Below are positions 1 to 6,671 of a stretch of DNA of 11,674 nt, piece by piece. The DNA is taken from positions 1 to 11,674 of the forward strand of contig JAENWO010000040.1 of the NCBI GenBank assembly GCA_016649925.1. Direction: 5' to 3'. How positions within the stretch are numbered: the first letter of the stretch is position 1; every line of letters begins with the position of its first letter. This DNA comes from Actinomycetales bacterium (lineage in GTDB: Bacteria; Actinomycetota; Actinomycetes; Actinomycetales; Beutenbergiaceae). The notes under the pieces are model-generated. The model was given only the letters and a program-made list of their open reading frames with translations, searched no databases and had not been told where the DNA came from. The position numbers and the translations under genes are program-made.

Positions 1-1
1 C

Positions 2-571
2 CCGGGCACCTCCGACGTCATCCTCGGCGTATTCTTCACTCTGGCCATCCTGGCCATCCTGCGCATCCGGCTGCGGACCGAGACGCGGGAGATCCTCGCC
101 CGGGCGAGGCGTGAGACCCCCGACGCCGAGGACCTGCCCCCGCTGACCCGGGCGCAGCTCGCCAACGTCGCGGCGATGGTCGGGTCCAACCAGCTGCTGC
201 AGGTCGTCGTGGTCAGCCTCGGGGTGGGTGCCTTCTTCCTCGCGCTCGGTGTCCTGACGGTCACCCCGGGCGTGATGGAGGCCTGGCAGGTCACCGGGGG
301 CGGCTGGCGCGAGCAGGTGGTGCTCTTCGACGACACGCTCGTCGTCACCCAGACCCTGATCCGGGTGGCCACCGCGATGGCCATGTTCACCGGCCTGTAC
401 TACGCGATCTCGATGCTCACCGACGCCGGGTACCGGACAGAGTTCATCGACGACCTGGCCGCCAAGATGGTGGACGTCACCGCCCACCGGGTGCGCTACC
501 AGCGGCTGCTCGCAGGCAGCGCCTCCCTCGAAGTCGGAGGTGCCGCCGGCTTGGTGCCGGAGCACACCTGA
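2..571 (+). CDS. C-terminal part of a multi-pass membrane protein, 5' end cut by the window
   Basis: The frame is open from the left edge to TGA at 569-571 and gives 189 visible residues, so the gene starts before the window. Three hydrophobic stretches look like membrane helices: visible residues about 6-22 (starting VILGVFFTLAIL), 64-86 (LLQVVVVSLGVGAFFLALGV) and 115-133 (ending GLYYAISML). Between the first and second is a charged, Arg/Glu-rich cytosolic-looking segment containing PPLTRAQLANVA. After the last helix comes a soluble tail with TDAGYRTEFIDDLAAK, a type of ending I associate with uncharacterised actinobacterial integral membrane proteins, from memory only. An internal ATG at 176 would lose the first helix, and upstream codon use is equally gene-like, so it is not the start. 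No catalytic motif is visible and I assign no function. Confidence 0.8.
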   Translation, partial: PGTSDVILGVFFTLAILAILRIRLRTETREILARARRETPDAEDLPPLTRAQLANVAAMVGSNQLLQVVVVSLGVGAFFLALGVLTVTPGVMEAWQVTGGGWREQVVLFDDTLVVTQTLIRVATAMAMFTGLYYAISMLTDAGYRTEFIDDLAAKMVDVTAHRVRYQRLLAGSASLEVGGAAGLVPEHT

Positions 572-625
572 AGCGACGTGCGCCGGCCCCGACATCTCGG
601 ACGTGCCCCGGACCGCCCTGCGAAG

Positions 626-730
626 ATGCGGCACCGCGTGGCACACGGCTCCCCGCGCGTCCGGGACCACCTCCTGTGGACCGTGCTGCGGGACGACTTC
701 CCCGAGGACCGGCGCGGGCTGGCGCTCTGA
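626..730 (+). other. Possible small ORF or gene remnant in the gap before the OsmC gene
   Basis: The 215-base gap between the membrane protein gene and the OsmC gene has no recognised gene. In the frame that continues past the TGA at 569-571, an ATG at 626 opens 34 codons ending in LLWTVLRDDFPEDRRGLAL and TGA at 728-730. The C-terminal half reads like real protein (mixed hydrophobic and acidic residues, a DDFPEDR run), whereas the sequence before it is Arg/Pro-rich, as random frames are in GC-rich DNA. There is no clear ribosome binding site before 626. It may be a chance ORF, a small gene, or the eroded tail of a lost gene. I do not recognise the family. Confidence 0.2.
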
Positions 731-774
731 ACCGGACCGGCGAGACCCGGCGGCACGATCGGCCTCAGACGTGC

Positions 775-780
775 GACGAT
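775..780 (+). promoter_or_regulatory. -10-like hexamer for a possibly leaderless OsmC mRNA
   Basis: GACGAT ends exactly 6 bases before the ATG at 787, where a -10 box sits if transcription starts at the A of the start codon. It matches the actinobacterial TANNNT consensus at positions 2 and 6 but not position 1. No purine-rich ribosome binding site lies between it and the ATG, which supports leaderless translation. I could not define a -35 element. The hexamer is short, so the call rests on its position and on the similar layout at three other genes in this window. Confidence 0.3.
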
Positions 781-786
781 CTGCCC

Positions 787-1206
787 ATGGACTCCCGCGC
801 AGCCCTGTGGGCCGAACGCACCGGAGCACGCACCTACACGGGGCTCAACGCCCGCGGCGCGGAGGTGGCCATCGGACCCGACGACGCCGAGGGCGTCTTC
901 TCCCCCGGCGAGCTGATGAAGCTGGGCCTGGCCGCCTGCAACCTGATGAGCGCGGACACGGTGATCGCCAGGCGCCTCGGGGCCGGTTTCGACGCCGTCG
1001 TCGCCATCGAGACCGAGAAGGTCCGCCAGGAAAACCGCTACGGCAGCGCCGCCGTCGAGATCCTGCTGGACCTGACCAGCCTCGATCAGCAGGGACGTGC
1101 CGACCTCCAGGACGTGGTCCGACGCGCCGTCGAGCGCGGCTGCACCGTGGGGCGTAGCCTCGACGTCGGCCTGCCGCACACCCTGGCGCTCACCAGCGAC
1201 GCCTGA
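787..1206 (+). CDS. OsmC family protein (peroxide/thiol stress)
   Basis: This 139-residue protein has the size and layout of the OsmC/Ohr superfamily, cytoplasmic dimers that reduce organic hydroperoxides with a pair of cysteines. The first family cysteine is at residue 51 in GLAACNLMSAD, on the central helix. The second is at 119 in RGCTVGRSLDVG, matching the usual C-T/P-V...L...G context. Between them runs the beta sheet segment with VAIETEKVRQENRYG. I chose ATG 787 because the protein then begins just before the family strand (RTYTGLNARGAEVAIG). An in-frame ATG further upstream at 676 would add Arg/Pro-rich residues that do not look coded. No ribosome binding site is visible. It stands as a separate transcription unit, or leads into the EcsC-like gene 21 bases downstream. 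Whether it is OsmC, Ohr or a YhfA-like member cannot be fixed by eye. Confidence 0.88.
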   Translation: MDSRAALWAERTGARTYTGLNARGAEVAIGPDDAEGVFSPGELMKLGLAACNLMSADTVIARRLGAGFDAVVAIETEKVRQENRYGSAAVEILLDLTSLDQQGRADLQDVVRRAVERGCTVGRSLDVGLPHTLALTSDA

Positions 1207-1227
1207 CCAGCTCGAGGAGGAGACCCC

Positions 1228-2046
1228 GTGCCCCTGCTTCCCCGCCGCCGATCCAAGAACTCCCCGGACACCACCTCGCCCCCCTCCCGGACCCGGGTGC
1301 GGGAGGGCGGCAAGCGCAAGGTGTCCTCCTTCGAGGACGTCGTCGACAGTGCCGTAACCATCCCGTCACACAGGGTGCACGCCTACGTCGACAAGCTGCG
1401 CCTCAAGAACCCGAAGGCGAGCCCCGAGCAGATCATCGAGATCCTCGAGCGCCGGTACCTGCTCGCCGTGAGCACCTCCGGCGGTGCGGTCGGCGCGGCC
1501 GCCGCCATCCCCGTCGTCGGGACCGGGACCGCGCTCGTGCTCACCGCCGGCCAGGTCGGCACGTTCCTGGCCGCGTCCAGCGCCCTGGCGCTCGCAGTGG
1601 CGGACGTGCACGGCATCGAGGTCACCGACGGCCCACGGCGGCGTGCCCTCCTGCTCGCCTCCCTGCTCGGTGAGAAGGGCCCTCAGATCCTCGAGCAGCA
1701 GCTCGGGCTGAGCACCGTCACCTGGGGCCGCGCCCTGCTCACCCGTCTCCCGCTGGCCACCGTCAAGACCGTCAACAGGACGTTGCGCGGGCGCGTGATC
1801 AAGGGCACCGCGGCGAAGGCCGGCTCGATCATGCTCGGTCGACTCATGCCGTTCGGCGTCGGCGCCATGGTGGGCTACACCGGTGGTCGCGTGATGGGCA
1901 ACAGCATGATCAAGGGCACCCGTGAGGCGTTCGGGGCTCCCCCGCTGCACTTCACCCGCCACGTGGACGCCACGTTCACGGTGATCGAGCCCGACCTGTT
2001 CGCCGACCCTTTCGGGACCGAGGATGCCCCGAGCCCGAAGGGGTAG
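1228..2046 (+). CDS. Hydrophobic EcsC-like protein, function unknown
   Basis: This encodes a 272-residue protein starting at GTG 1228, preceded by a strong ribosome binding site GAGGAGGAG (1214-1222). Residues 1-35 are basic and low in structure. Residues 50-78 form a charged helical region (AYVDKLRLKNPKASPEQII). A glycine/alanine-rich hydrophobic segment follows at about 84-108 (GGAVGAAAAIPVVGTGTALV), then hydrophobic stretches at 112-128 and 202-222, and a polar tail. A helix with 'P.ASPEQI' followed by a Gly-rich hydrophobic stretch with 'P..G' recalls EcsC-type and similar membrane-associated domains. That is a resemblance from memory, not an assignment. It follows the OsmC gene by 21 bases, so the two may be co-transcribed. 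No enzyme motif is visible. Confidence 0.72.
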   Translation: MPLLPRRRSKNSPDTTSPPSRTRVREGGKRKVSSFEDVVDSAVTIPSHRVHAYVDKLRLKNPKASPEQIIEILERRYLLAVSTSGGAVGAAAAIPVVGTGTALVLTAGQVGTFLAASSALALAVADVHGIEVTDGPRRRALLLASLLGEKGPQILEQQLGLSTVTWGRALLTRLPLATVKTVNRTLRGRVIKGTAAKAGSIMLGRLMPFGVGAMVGYTGGRVMGNSMIKGTREAFGAPPLHFTRHVDATFTVIEPDLFADPFGTEDAPSPKG

Positions 2047-2052
2047 CAGGAT
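2047..2052 (+). promoter_or_regulatory. -10-like hexamer for a possibly leaderless aldo/keto reductase mRNA
   Basis: CAGGAT ends exactly 6 bases before ATG 2059 and directly follows the TAG of the preceding gene. It matches TANNNT at positions 2 and 6 only. The GGGGG between hexamer and ATG is too close to the start codon for a normal ribosome binding site, although AGGATGGGGG could also be read as a poor one. This is an alternative to read-through from the upstream gene. Confidence 0.25.
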
Positions 2053-2058
2053 GGGGGC

Positions 2059-2838
2059 ATGACTACCATCCCCACCCTGTCCCTGACCCCTGACGTCTCC
2101 ATCCCGTTGCTCGGCTTCGGCACATGGCTGGCCGAGGGCGACGCCGCCTACCGGTCGGTGTCCGAGGCGCTGTCGGTGGGCTACCGCCACATCGACACCG
2201 CAACCGCCTACGGCAACGAGAAGCAGGTTGGCCGCGCCATCGCCGAATCGGGCGTGGACCGCTTCGACCTCTTCGTCACCACGAAGCTCCCGCCGGACGT
2301 GGCCGACCACGCGGACGAAACGCTGGCCGCCTCGCTCGACAAGCTGGGGCTCGATCACCTCGACCTCTGGCTCGTGCACTGGCCGCCGAACGGTGAGGCG
2401 CGCCCCGACGTGTGGGAACGGTTCATCGCCGCCCGCGACGGCGGACGCACGCGCGCGATCGGCGTGAGCAACTACTCCCCCGACCAGATCGACGTCCTCA
2501 CCAAGGACACCGGTGTCACCCCGGCGATCGACCAGATCCCGTGGTCACCGGCGGACTACGACCCGGTCCTCGTCGCGGCGCTCACCGACCGCGGGGTGGC
2601 CCTCGAGGGCTACAGCCCGTTCAAGCGCACGAACCTGGGGGACCCCGTCCTGGCCGCGATCGCCGCCGAGCACGAGGCCACGCCCGCCCAGGTGGTGCTG
2701 CGCTGGCACCTGCAGCACTCCTTCGTCGCGATCCCCAAGTCCGAGACGCCGGAACGTATCGCGGCGAACTTCGCGGTCGGCTTCGAGCTGACCGACACCG
2801 AGATGAAGCAGGTCGACGGCCTCGGCCGGGCGGTGTGA
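2059..2838 (+). CDS. Aldo/keto reductase (AKR superfamily, 2,5-diketo-gluconate reductase-like)
   Basis: This 259-residue (alpha/beta)8-barrel enzyme is predicted to reduce aldehydes or ketones with NADPH in the cytoplasm. All four AKR catalytic residues are visible: Asp46 and Tyr51 in GYRHIDTATAYGNE, Lys76 in LFVTTKLPPD, and His107 in LWLVHWPP. The NADPH 2'-phosphate/adenine loop is also present near the end as IPKSETPERIAAN (Lys227, Ser228, Arg233, Asn237). The usual NQI motif on the sixth strand reads AIDQIPWSP, with Asp in place of Asn. The length is near the family norm (about 260-290), so the gene looks complete. It lies 12 bases after the EcsC-like gene and is followed directly by a broken monooxygenase fragment, which hints that a redox-enzyme pair once stood here. 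The substrate cannot be told from sequence. Confidence 0.93.
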   Translation: MTTIPTLSLTPDVSIPLLGFGTWLAEGDAAYRSVSEALSVGYRHIDTATAYGNEKQVGRAIAESGVDRFDLFVTTKLPPDVADHADETLAASLDKLGLDHLDLWLVHWPPNGEARPDVWERFIAARDGGRTRAIGVSNYSPDQIDVLTKDTGVTPAIDQIPWSPADYDPVLVAALTDRGVALEGYSPFKRTNLGDPVLAAIAAEHEATPAQVVLRWHLQHSFVAIPKSETPERIAANFAVGFELTDTEMKQVDGLGRAV

Positions 2839-3028
2839 TCTCGCTCGACGGCGGCGATCAGGGTGGGTTCCGGCGAGGTGATGCTCACCGAACCACGCCG
2901 CTCTCGTGGTCGGTGAGCAGCTCGCGGTGCTCGAGGCGCTGTACCCGGGCCGGATCGGCCCTGAGCCTGCGCACCGGGCGGCTCGGCCCGATCAGGTCTG
3001 GCCGAACGGGCCGCGACGGTGGGGCTGA
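2839..3028 (+). pseudogene. Eroded fragment of a luciferase-like (LLM) flavin monooxygenase gene
   Basis: The 235-244 base gap between the reductase and thyA is not empty. Reading from 2857, IRVGSGEVML appears (2857-2886). Switching one frame at about 2887-2891, the text continues NHAALVVGEQ then LAVLEALYPGRI (2891-2956), and further RAARPDQV. In intact LLM-class oxidoreductases the same block reads roughly RVGSGGVMLPNH.PLVVAEQFG, then TLEALHPGRIDLGLGRAPGTDQ, so the match is clear and collinear. A frameshift interrupts it at the MLPNH position, and an in-frame TGA stands at 3026-3028. The segment after PGRI has drifted. Only about 55 codons of a family of some 330 residues remain, beginning right at the reductase stop codon. 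Both the N-terminal part and the whole C-terminal barrel are missing. I infer a dead gene relic, not a functional product. Confidence 0.75.
2882..2919 (+). terminator. Strong hairpin, possible terminator of the reductase transcript
   Basis: The left arm 2882-2897 (TGCTCACCGAACCACG) pairs with the right arm 2905-2919 (CGTGGTCGGTGAGCA). This makes 15 base pairs with one bulged A at 2891/2892 and a 7-base loop. It begins 43 bases after the reductase stop. No T-run follows, so it would be a GC-rich 'I-shaped' type of actinobacterial terminator, or an mRNA 3'-end stabiliser. Part of the stem (ACCAC/GTGGT) comes from the codons of the LLM relic, so some of it may be inherited by chance. A second, less perfect stem at 2953-2958/2988-2993, extended by GAGCC/GGCTC, lies just downstream. 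Confidence 0.5.
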
Positions 3029-3069
3029 CCGGGACGAGCTCGCCGCCGTCGACCGAGGCCGCCCTCACC

Positions 3070-3075
3070 TACGAT
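3070..3075 (+). promoter_or_regulatory. -10 element for thyA-folA, likely leaderless
   Basis: TACGAT matches the actinobacterial -10 consensus TANNNT fully and ends 7 bases before ATG 3083. That puts the expected transcription start at about 3082-3083, on the start codon itself. A weak -35 candidate, TCGACC at 3049-3054, lies 15 bases upstream. No ribosome binding site precedes the ATG. The ATG at 3074 overlaps this hexamer, which argues against it as the start. Confidence 0.45.
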
Positions 3076-3082
3076 GGGCCGC

Positions 3083-3880
3083 ATGCCCGACACCCAGTAC
3101 GAGGACCTCCTCGCCCGCGTGCTCAGGACCGGCACGCCGAAGTCGGACCGCACCGGCACCGGCACCCGCTCGGTCTTCGGTCACCAGCTGCGGTACGACC
3201 TCTCCCGCGGCTTCCCCCTGGTGACGACGAAACGCGTCCACCTGAAGTCGATCGTGCACGAGCTCCTGTGGTTCCTGCGCGGCGACTCCAACGTGGCCTA
3301 CCTGCGCGAGCACGGCGTGCGGATCTGGGACGAATGGGCCGACGACGACGGCGAGCTCGGCCCGGTCTACGGCGTCCAGTGGCGCTCCTGGCCCACGCCC
3401 GACGGCGGCCACATCGACCAGATCACCCGGGTGCTCGAGCAGCTGCGCAGCGACCCCGACTCCCGCCGGATCATCGTCTCCGCCTGGAACGTGGCAGACC
3501 TGCCCGCGATGGCGCTCGCGCCGTGCCACGCGTTCTTCCAGTTCTACGTGGCTGACGGTCGGCTCTCGTGCCAGCTCTACCAGCGCAGCGCGGACCTCTT
3601 CCTCGGGGTCCCGTTCAACATCGCCTCCTACGCCCTGCTCACCCAGATGGTGGCCCAGCAGAGCGACCTCGAGGTGGGCGACTTCATCTGGACCGGTGGC
3701 GACTGCCACATCTACGACAACCACACCGAGCAGGTGCGCGAGCAGCTCACCCGAGAGCCGTACGAGTTCGGTGAGCTGAGGCTGCACCGGGCGCCGAGCC
3801 TGTTCGAGTACACCATCGACGACGTCGAGGTGGTCGGGTACTCCCACCACCCGGCCATCGCCGCCCCGATCGCCGTCTGA
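3083..3880 (+). CDS. thyA: Thymidylate synthase
   Basis: ThyA methylates dUMP to dTMP using 5,10-methylene-tetrahydrofolate and releases dihydrofolate. The 265-residue product aligns along its length with E. coli ThyA (264 residues) as I remember it: RTGTGTRSVFGHQ at 23-35, FPLVTTKRVHLKSIVHELLW at 44-63, IWDEWADDDGELGPVYG at 81-97, and the C-terminal HPAIAAPIAV. Catalytic Cys148 sits in MALAPCHAFFQFYV. The phosphate-binding arginines are Arg23, Arg128/129 (DSRRIIVSAWN) and Arg168 (QLYQRS). The nucleotide-recognition Asn180 lies in PFNIASYA. I start at ATG 3083 (MPDTQYEDLL) because it fits the E. coli N-terminus. The in-frame ATG at 3074 would add three residues and overlaps the -10 element. 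folA follows immediately, so both are probably made from one transcript. It is the flavin-independent type, not ThyX. Confidence 0.98.
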   Translation: MPDTQYEDLLARVLRTGTPKSDRTGTGTRSVFGHQLRYDLSRGFPLVTTKRVHLKSIVHELLWFLRGDSNVAYLREHGVRIWDEWADDDGELGPVYGVQWRSWPTPDGGHIDQITRVLEQLRSDPDSRRIIVSAWNVADLPAMALAPCHAFFQFYVADGRLSCQLYQRSADLFLGVPFNIASYALLTQMVAQQSDLEVGDFIWTGGDCHIYDNHTEQVREQLTREPYEFGELRLHRAPSLFEYTIDDVEVVGYSHHPAIAAPIAV

Positions 3881-3899
3881 CGTGGCCGAAGGCGAACCG

Positions 3900-4379
3900 A
3901 TGCTCGGCATGATCTGGGCCCAGGCCAACAACCGGGTGATCGGACGCGACGGGGACCTGCCGTGGCACCTGCCCGAGGACTTCCGGCACTTCAAGCGGAC
4001 CACCGGCCACGACGCCGTCGTCATGGGCCGCACCTCGTGGAACGCCCTGCCCGCGAAGTTCCGCCCGCTGCCCGGTCGTCGCAACGTCGTCCTGTCCCGC
4101 AGCCCGGACTTCCGCGCGGACGGCGCCGACGTCGTGTCCTCGCTCGATGAGGCCCTCGCCCTGGTCGCTGACGAGGACGCCTGGATCTGCGGCGGCGCGC
4201 AGGTCTACGCCGAGGCGATGGACTCCGCCGACCTGCTCGTCGTCACCGAGATCGACCTGGACCCGGAGGGGGACACGTTCGCCCCTCGGATCCCCGCGCA
4301 CTGGGCCGGCACCGTCGGGCCCTGGCAGACGGCCTCGAACGGGATACGCTTCCGCGTCGTGGAGTACCGCCGCGGATAG
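3900..4379 (+). CDS. folA: Dihydrofolate reductase
   Basis: FolA reduces dihydrofolate to tetrahydrofolate with NADPH, regenerating the cofactor oxidised by ThyA encoded just upstream. The 159-residue product has the family markers. These are MIWAQANNRVIGRDGDLPWHLPED with Trp22 and catalytic Asp27 (the text runs through residues 4-27), VVMGRTSWNALP at 40-51, the substrate-carboxylate Arg60 in PLPGRRNVVLSR, and the NADPH loop WICGGAQVYAEAM at 95-107. Length and Asp27/Arg60 numbering agree with the mycobacterial enzyme. The start is uncertain. GTG 3882 lies one base after the thyA stop and would add six residues. ATG 3900 has GAAGG (3888-3892) seven bases before it and gives the normal N-terminus, so I prefer it. 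Position 46 is Ser where Thr is usual in the NADPH-contacting helix, a mild change. It is the target class of trimethoprim. Confidence 0.96.
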   Translation: MLGMIWAQANNRVIGRDGDLPWHLPEDFRHFKRTTGHDAVVMGRTSWNALPAKFRPLPGRRNVVLSRSPDFRADGADVVSSLDEALALVADEDAWICGGAQVYAEAMDSADLLVVTEIDLDPEGDTFAPRIPAHWAGTVGPWQTASNGIRFRVVEYRRG

Positions 4380-4411
4380 GGTGCACGGACACGACGAGGC
4401 GTAGGGAGAGC

Positions 4412-5194
4412 ATGAGCGGCGAGGACGGCGCAGCGCCCCGGAGCCCCTCGCGGGTGTCCCGGCGGTCCCCGCTCGCCGGGACCGCCGTCGTCGCGGCGGT
4501 GCTGCTGCTCGTGGTCGTGGCCGCGACGATGATGGGGCCGTGGATCTGGCGACCCCGCATCGTCGGGATCTCCGGCGGCGCCGGGACGGCGCCGGCGACT
4601 GAGGAGACCGGCACGATCACCCTGCCGCCGACCCAGGCCACCTCGCCGCCGGAACCTCCGCTCGACCTGCCGCTGCCGGACCTCCGATGGCTCGGCTACG
4701 TGGCCGCCGGCTTCGTCGTGGCCGCCCTGGTGGGGCTGCTGCTGCGCTACCTGGCCTACCGCCGTCGCCCGTTCGAACCCGATCCGGCGGAGCAGGACCG
4801 GCTCATCGCCATCGGGGAGGTCGAGCAGGTCCCCGAGCTGCCCGTGCTGCAGCGCGGCGTACAGGCGGCCCAACGCCACCTGGCTCAGATCCGTGAACCC
4901 GGCGACGCGATCATCGCCGCGTGGCTCGCCCTCGAGGACGCCGCGGCCGGCTCCGGCGTCCGGCGCAGGCCGGCGGAGACCCCCACCGAGTTCACCGTCG
5001 ACGTGCTCGGCCGGACCACCGCCGACCCGGTGGCCACGGACCGGTTGCTGCACCTGTACCACCGGGCCCGCTTCTCCACCTCGCCGGTCAGGCCCGAGGA
5101 CGCGGCCGCGGCCTCCGAGTGCCTGGCGGACCTCGCCCGCTCCTGGTCCGGCGTCGCCCGGCCGGCCGCCGAGAAGGAGCAGGAGCCGTCGTGA
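4412..5194 (+). CDS. DUF4129 domain membrane protein, first gene of a MoxR/DUF58 operon
   Basis: This 260-residue protein has a basic N-terminus and a membrane helix at about 21-41 (ending in a WIWRP segment). A Pro/Thr-rich extracytoplasmic linker follows at 55-90 and a second helix at 93-112 (WLGYVAAGFVVAALVGLLL). The rest is a cytoplasmic region, with the DUF4129 module at about 164-246. The module shows GDAIIAAWLALEDAAA, then RRRPAETPTEFTVDVL, and the typical ending with LYHRARFSTSPV. DUF4129 is usually found at the C-terminus of transglutaminase-like membrane proteins or, as here, as a stand-alone membrane protein beside MoxR and DUF58. ATG 4412 has AGGGAG at 4403-4408 as ribosome binding site. 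The gap to folA is 32 bases, so read-through from thyA-folA is possible. The stop overlaps the next start by four bases (GTGA, 5191-5194). Confidence 0.88.
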   Translation: MSGEDGAAPRSPSRVSRRSPLAGTAVVAAVLLLVVVAATMMGPWIWRPRIVGISGGAGTAPATEETGTITLPPTQATSPPEPPLDLPLPDLRWLGYVAAGFVVAALVGLLLRYLAYRRRPFEPDPAEQDRLIAIGEVEQVPELPVLQRGVQAAQRHLAQIREPGDAIIAAWLALEDAAAGSGVRRRPAETPTEFTVDVLGRTTADPVATDRLLHLYHRARFSTSPVRPEDAAAASECLADLARSWSGVARPAAEKEQEPS

Positions 5195-5685
5195 GCGAAG
5201 AGGCCGCCCGACGGCGCCGGTCGAGGATCTGGGTGAGGGTGAGCATCGTGGTCGTGCCGATGGTCGTCTACCTCGCCGGCGCGGGCCTGGCCCACGCCCT
5301 GGCCGTCACGCTGGTGTGGGCCGGCACCGCGATCGTGATGATGTCCCTGCCGTTGGGTGACCGGGTGCTGTGGCCCCGCCTGCCCTACGGCCGGCACGAC
5401 GGCGCACGACGCGAGGTGTCCTCCCTGTCCTGGACCCTCTACGGCCGCGGCCAGGTCACGCCCTTCGGGCAGCGCCGGTTGCGAGAGGTTGCGCTCGCCG
5501 CGTTCGACCACGCCGGCGTCGACCTGGCCACGGCACAGGGCCGGTCCCACGCCGAGCAGCTGCTCGGGCGCCGCCTGCTGCTGTTCCTCCTCGACCCCCG
5601 CTCCGCACCTGCCCCGGACGCCCGCGCCGTGCAACGGTGCGTCGCCGCCCTGGAAACGCTCGACCTGCGAAAGGGCCACCCATGA
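5191..5685 (+). CDS. Small two-helix membrane protein of the MoxR/DUF58 operon
   Basis: GTG 5191 overlaps the preceding stop in a GTGA and is preceded by GGAG/GGAGC stretches at 5176-5184, so translation is probably coupled. The 164-residue product has a very basic start (ARRRRSRIWVR), two hydrophobic segments at about 16-36 and 37-53 forming a hairpin in the membrane, and a soluble C-terminal domain of about 110 residues. The latter contains YGRGQVTPFGQRRLREVALA and an amphipathic stretch with AEQLLGRRLLLFLL. I know of no named domain for it. Similar small proteins occur at this position in actinobacterial MoxR/DUF58 operons, as far as I recall, so a role as a membrane partner of that complex is inferred from context only. 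Confidence 0.85.
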   Translation: MSEEAARRRRSRIWVRVSIVVVPMVVYLAGAGLAHALAVTLVWAGTAIVMMSLPLGDRVLWPRLPYGRHDGARREVSSLSWTLYGRGQVTPFGQRRLREVALAAFDHAGVDLATAQGRSHAEQLLGRRLLLFLLDPRSAPAPDARAVQRCVAALETLDLRKGHP

Positions 5686-6671
5686 CCGTCACCACCGCCG
5701 CTCCCCTGTCCGTCTATGAGGTCGCCCGGCTCGGGCGGGAGGTGCTCGACCGGGTGGCCACCGTCGTCGTCGGCATGGAACCCGCCCTGCGCACCGCGCT
5801 CGCCGCCGTGCTCGCCGGTGGGCACGTGCTTTTCGAGGACGTCCCCGGCCTGGGCAAGACCCTCGCCGCGCGCTGCCTCGCCGCGGCGCTCGGGCTGGAC
5901 TTCCGCCGTCTGCAGTGCACGCCGGACCTGCTGCCGGCGGACATCACCGGCTCGTTCGTCTACGACCCGGCGTCCTCGGAGTTCGTCTTCCGCCCCGGAC
6001 CCGTCTTCACCGGCCTGTTCCTCGCGGACGAGATCAACCGGACCGCCCCGAAGACGCAGTCGGCCCTGCTCGAGGCGATGGCCGAGCGTCAGGTCACGGT
6101 GGAGGGCACGAGCTTTCCGCTGACCCGACCCTTCCACGTGATGGCCACCTCCAACCCGGTTGAGTACGAGGGCACGTACCCGCTGCCGGAGGCTCAGCTG
6201 GACCGGTTCATGGTCCGCCTGTCCGTCGGGTACCCCGACACCGACGGCGAGGTCGACGTCCTCGCCCGACGGCTCGCCCGCCGTCGTGAGGACGCCAGCG
6301 TGGACGCCGTCGTCGACCCTGCGACCCTGCTGGCCATGCAGGCCGGCGTGGAGGCGGTGGACGTGGACCCGGACATCCTGCGGTACTGCGTGGACCTCGC
6401 GGCGGCCACCCGCCATCACCCTGCCGTCGAGGTGGGGGCCTCACCGCGTGGCTCGCAGGCCCTCCTGCTGCTCGCGCGCGCACTGGCCGTGCTCGACGGC
6501 CGGGGCTTCGTCACCCCCGAGGACGTCAAGGCCATCGCGGTGCCGGCGATCGCCCACCGGATCATGCTCACCCCCGCCTCGTGGGCGTCGGGCGTGCAGC
6601 CCGCGACGATCCTCCTCGCCCTCCTGGACGAGGTGCCGGGTCCCGCGAGTGCCGGACGAGCCCGCGGATGA
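5682..6671 (+). CDS. MoxR family AAA+ ATPase
   Basis: This 329-residue AAA+ ATPase of the MoxR class is a cytosolic hexamer-forming chaperone-like motor thought to help metal insertion or maturation of von Willebrand A (vWA) partners. Walker A is VPGLGKT (54-60). Walker B is LFLADE (112-117), followed by INRTAPKTQSALLEAM. The sensor 1 region is MATSNPVEYEGTYPLPEAQ with Asn158, and an Arg-finger candidate sits in LDRF at 173-176. The C-terminal lid carries the sensor 2-like GASPRGSQALLLLARA. All parts of a complete, active ATPase are present. ATG 5682 shares an ATGA with the previous stop. An ORF extending upstream to 5370 is a frame accident and lacks family sequence. The next gene overlaps by another ATGA (6668-6671) and encodes the expected vWA-type partner, a DUF58 protein. 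Confidence 0.95.
   Translation: MTVTTAAPLSVYEVARLGREVLDRVATVVVGMEPALRTALAAVLAGGHVLFEDVPGLGKTLAARCLAAALGLDFRRLQCTPDLLPADITGSFVYDPASSEFVFRPGPVFTGLFLADEINRTAPKTQSALLEAMAERQVTVEGTSFPLTRPFHVMATSNPVEYEGTYPLPEAQLDRFMVRLSVGYPDTDGEVDVLARRLARRREDASVDAVVDPATLLAMQAGVEAVDVDPDILRYCVDLAAATRHHPAVEVGASPRGSQALLLLARALAVLDGRGFVTPEDVKAIAVPAIAHRIMLTPASWASGVQPATILLALLDEVPGPASAGRARG

Noticed and set aside
1366..2379. Long minus-strand frame of 337 codons opposite the EcsC-like and reductase genes
   Set aside because: It is rich in Arg, Gly, His and Glu runs with no domain, spans two well-supported + strand genes, and is the usual antisense shadow of GC-rich coding DNA.
3074..3082. Earlier ATG at 3074 as the thyA start
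   Set aside because: It overlaps the TACGAT -10-like element and adds three residues not expected at the ThyA N-terminus; ATG 3083 fits better.
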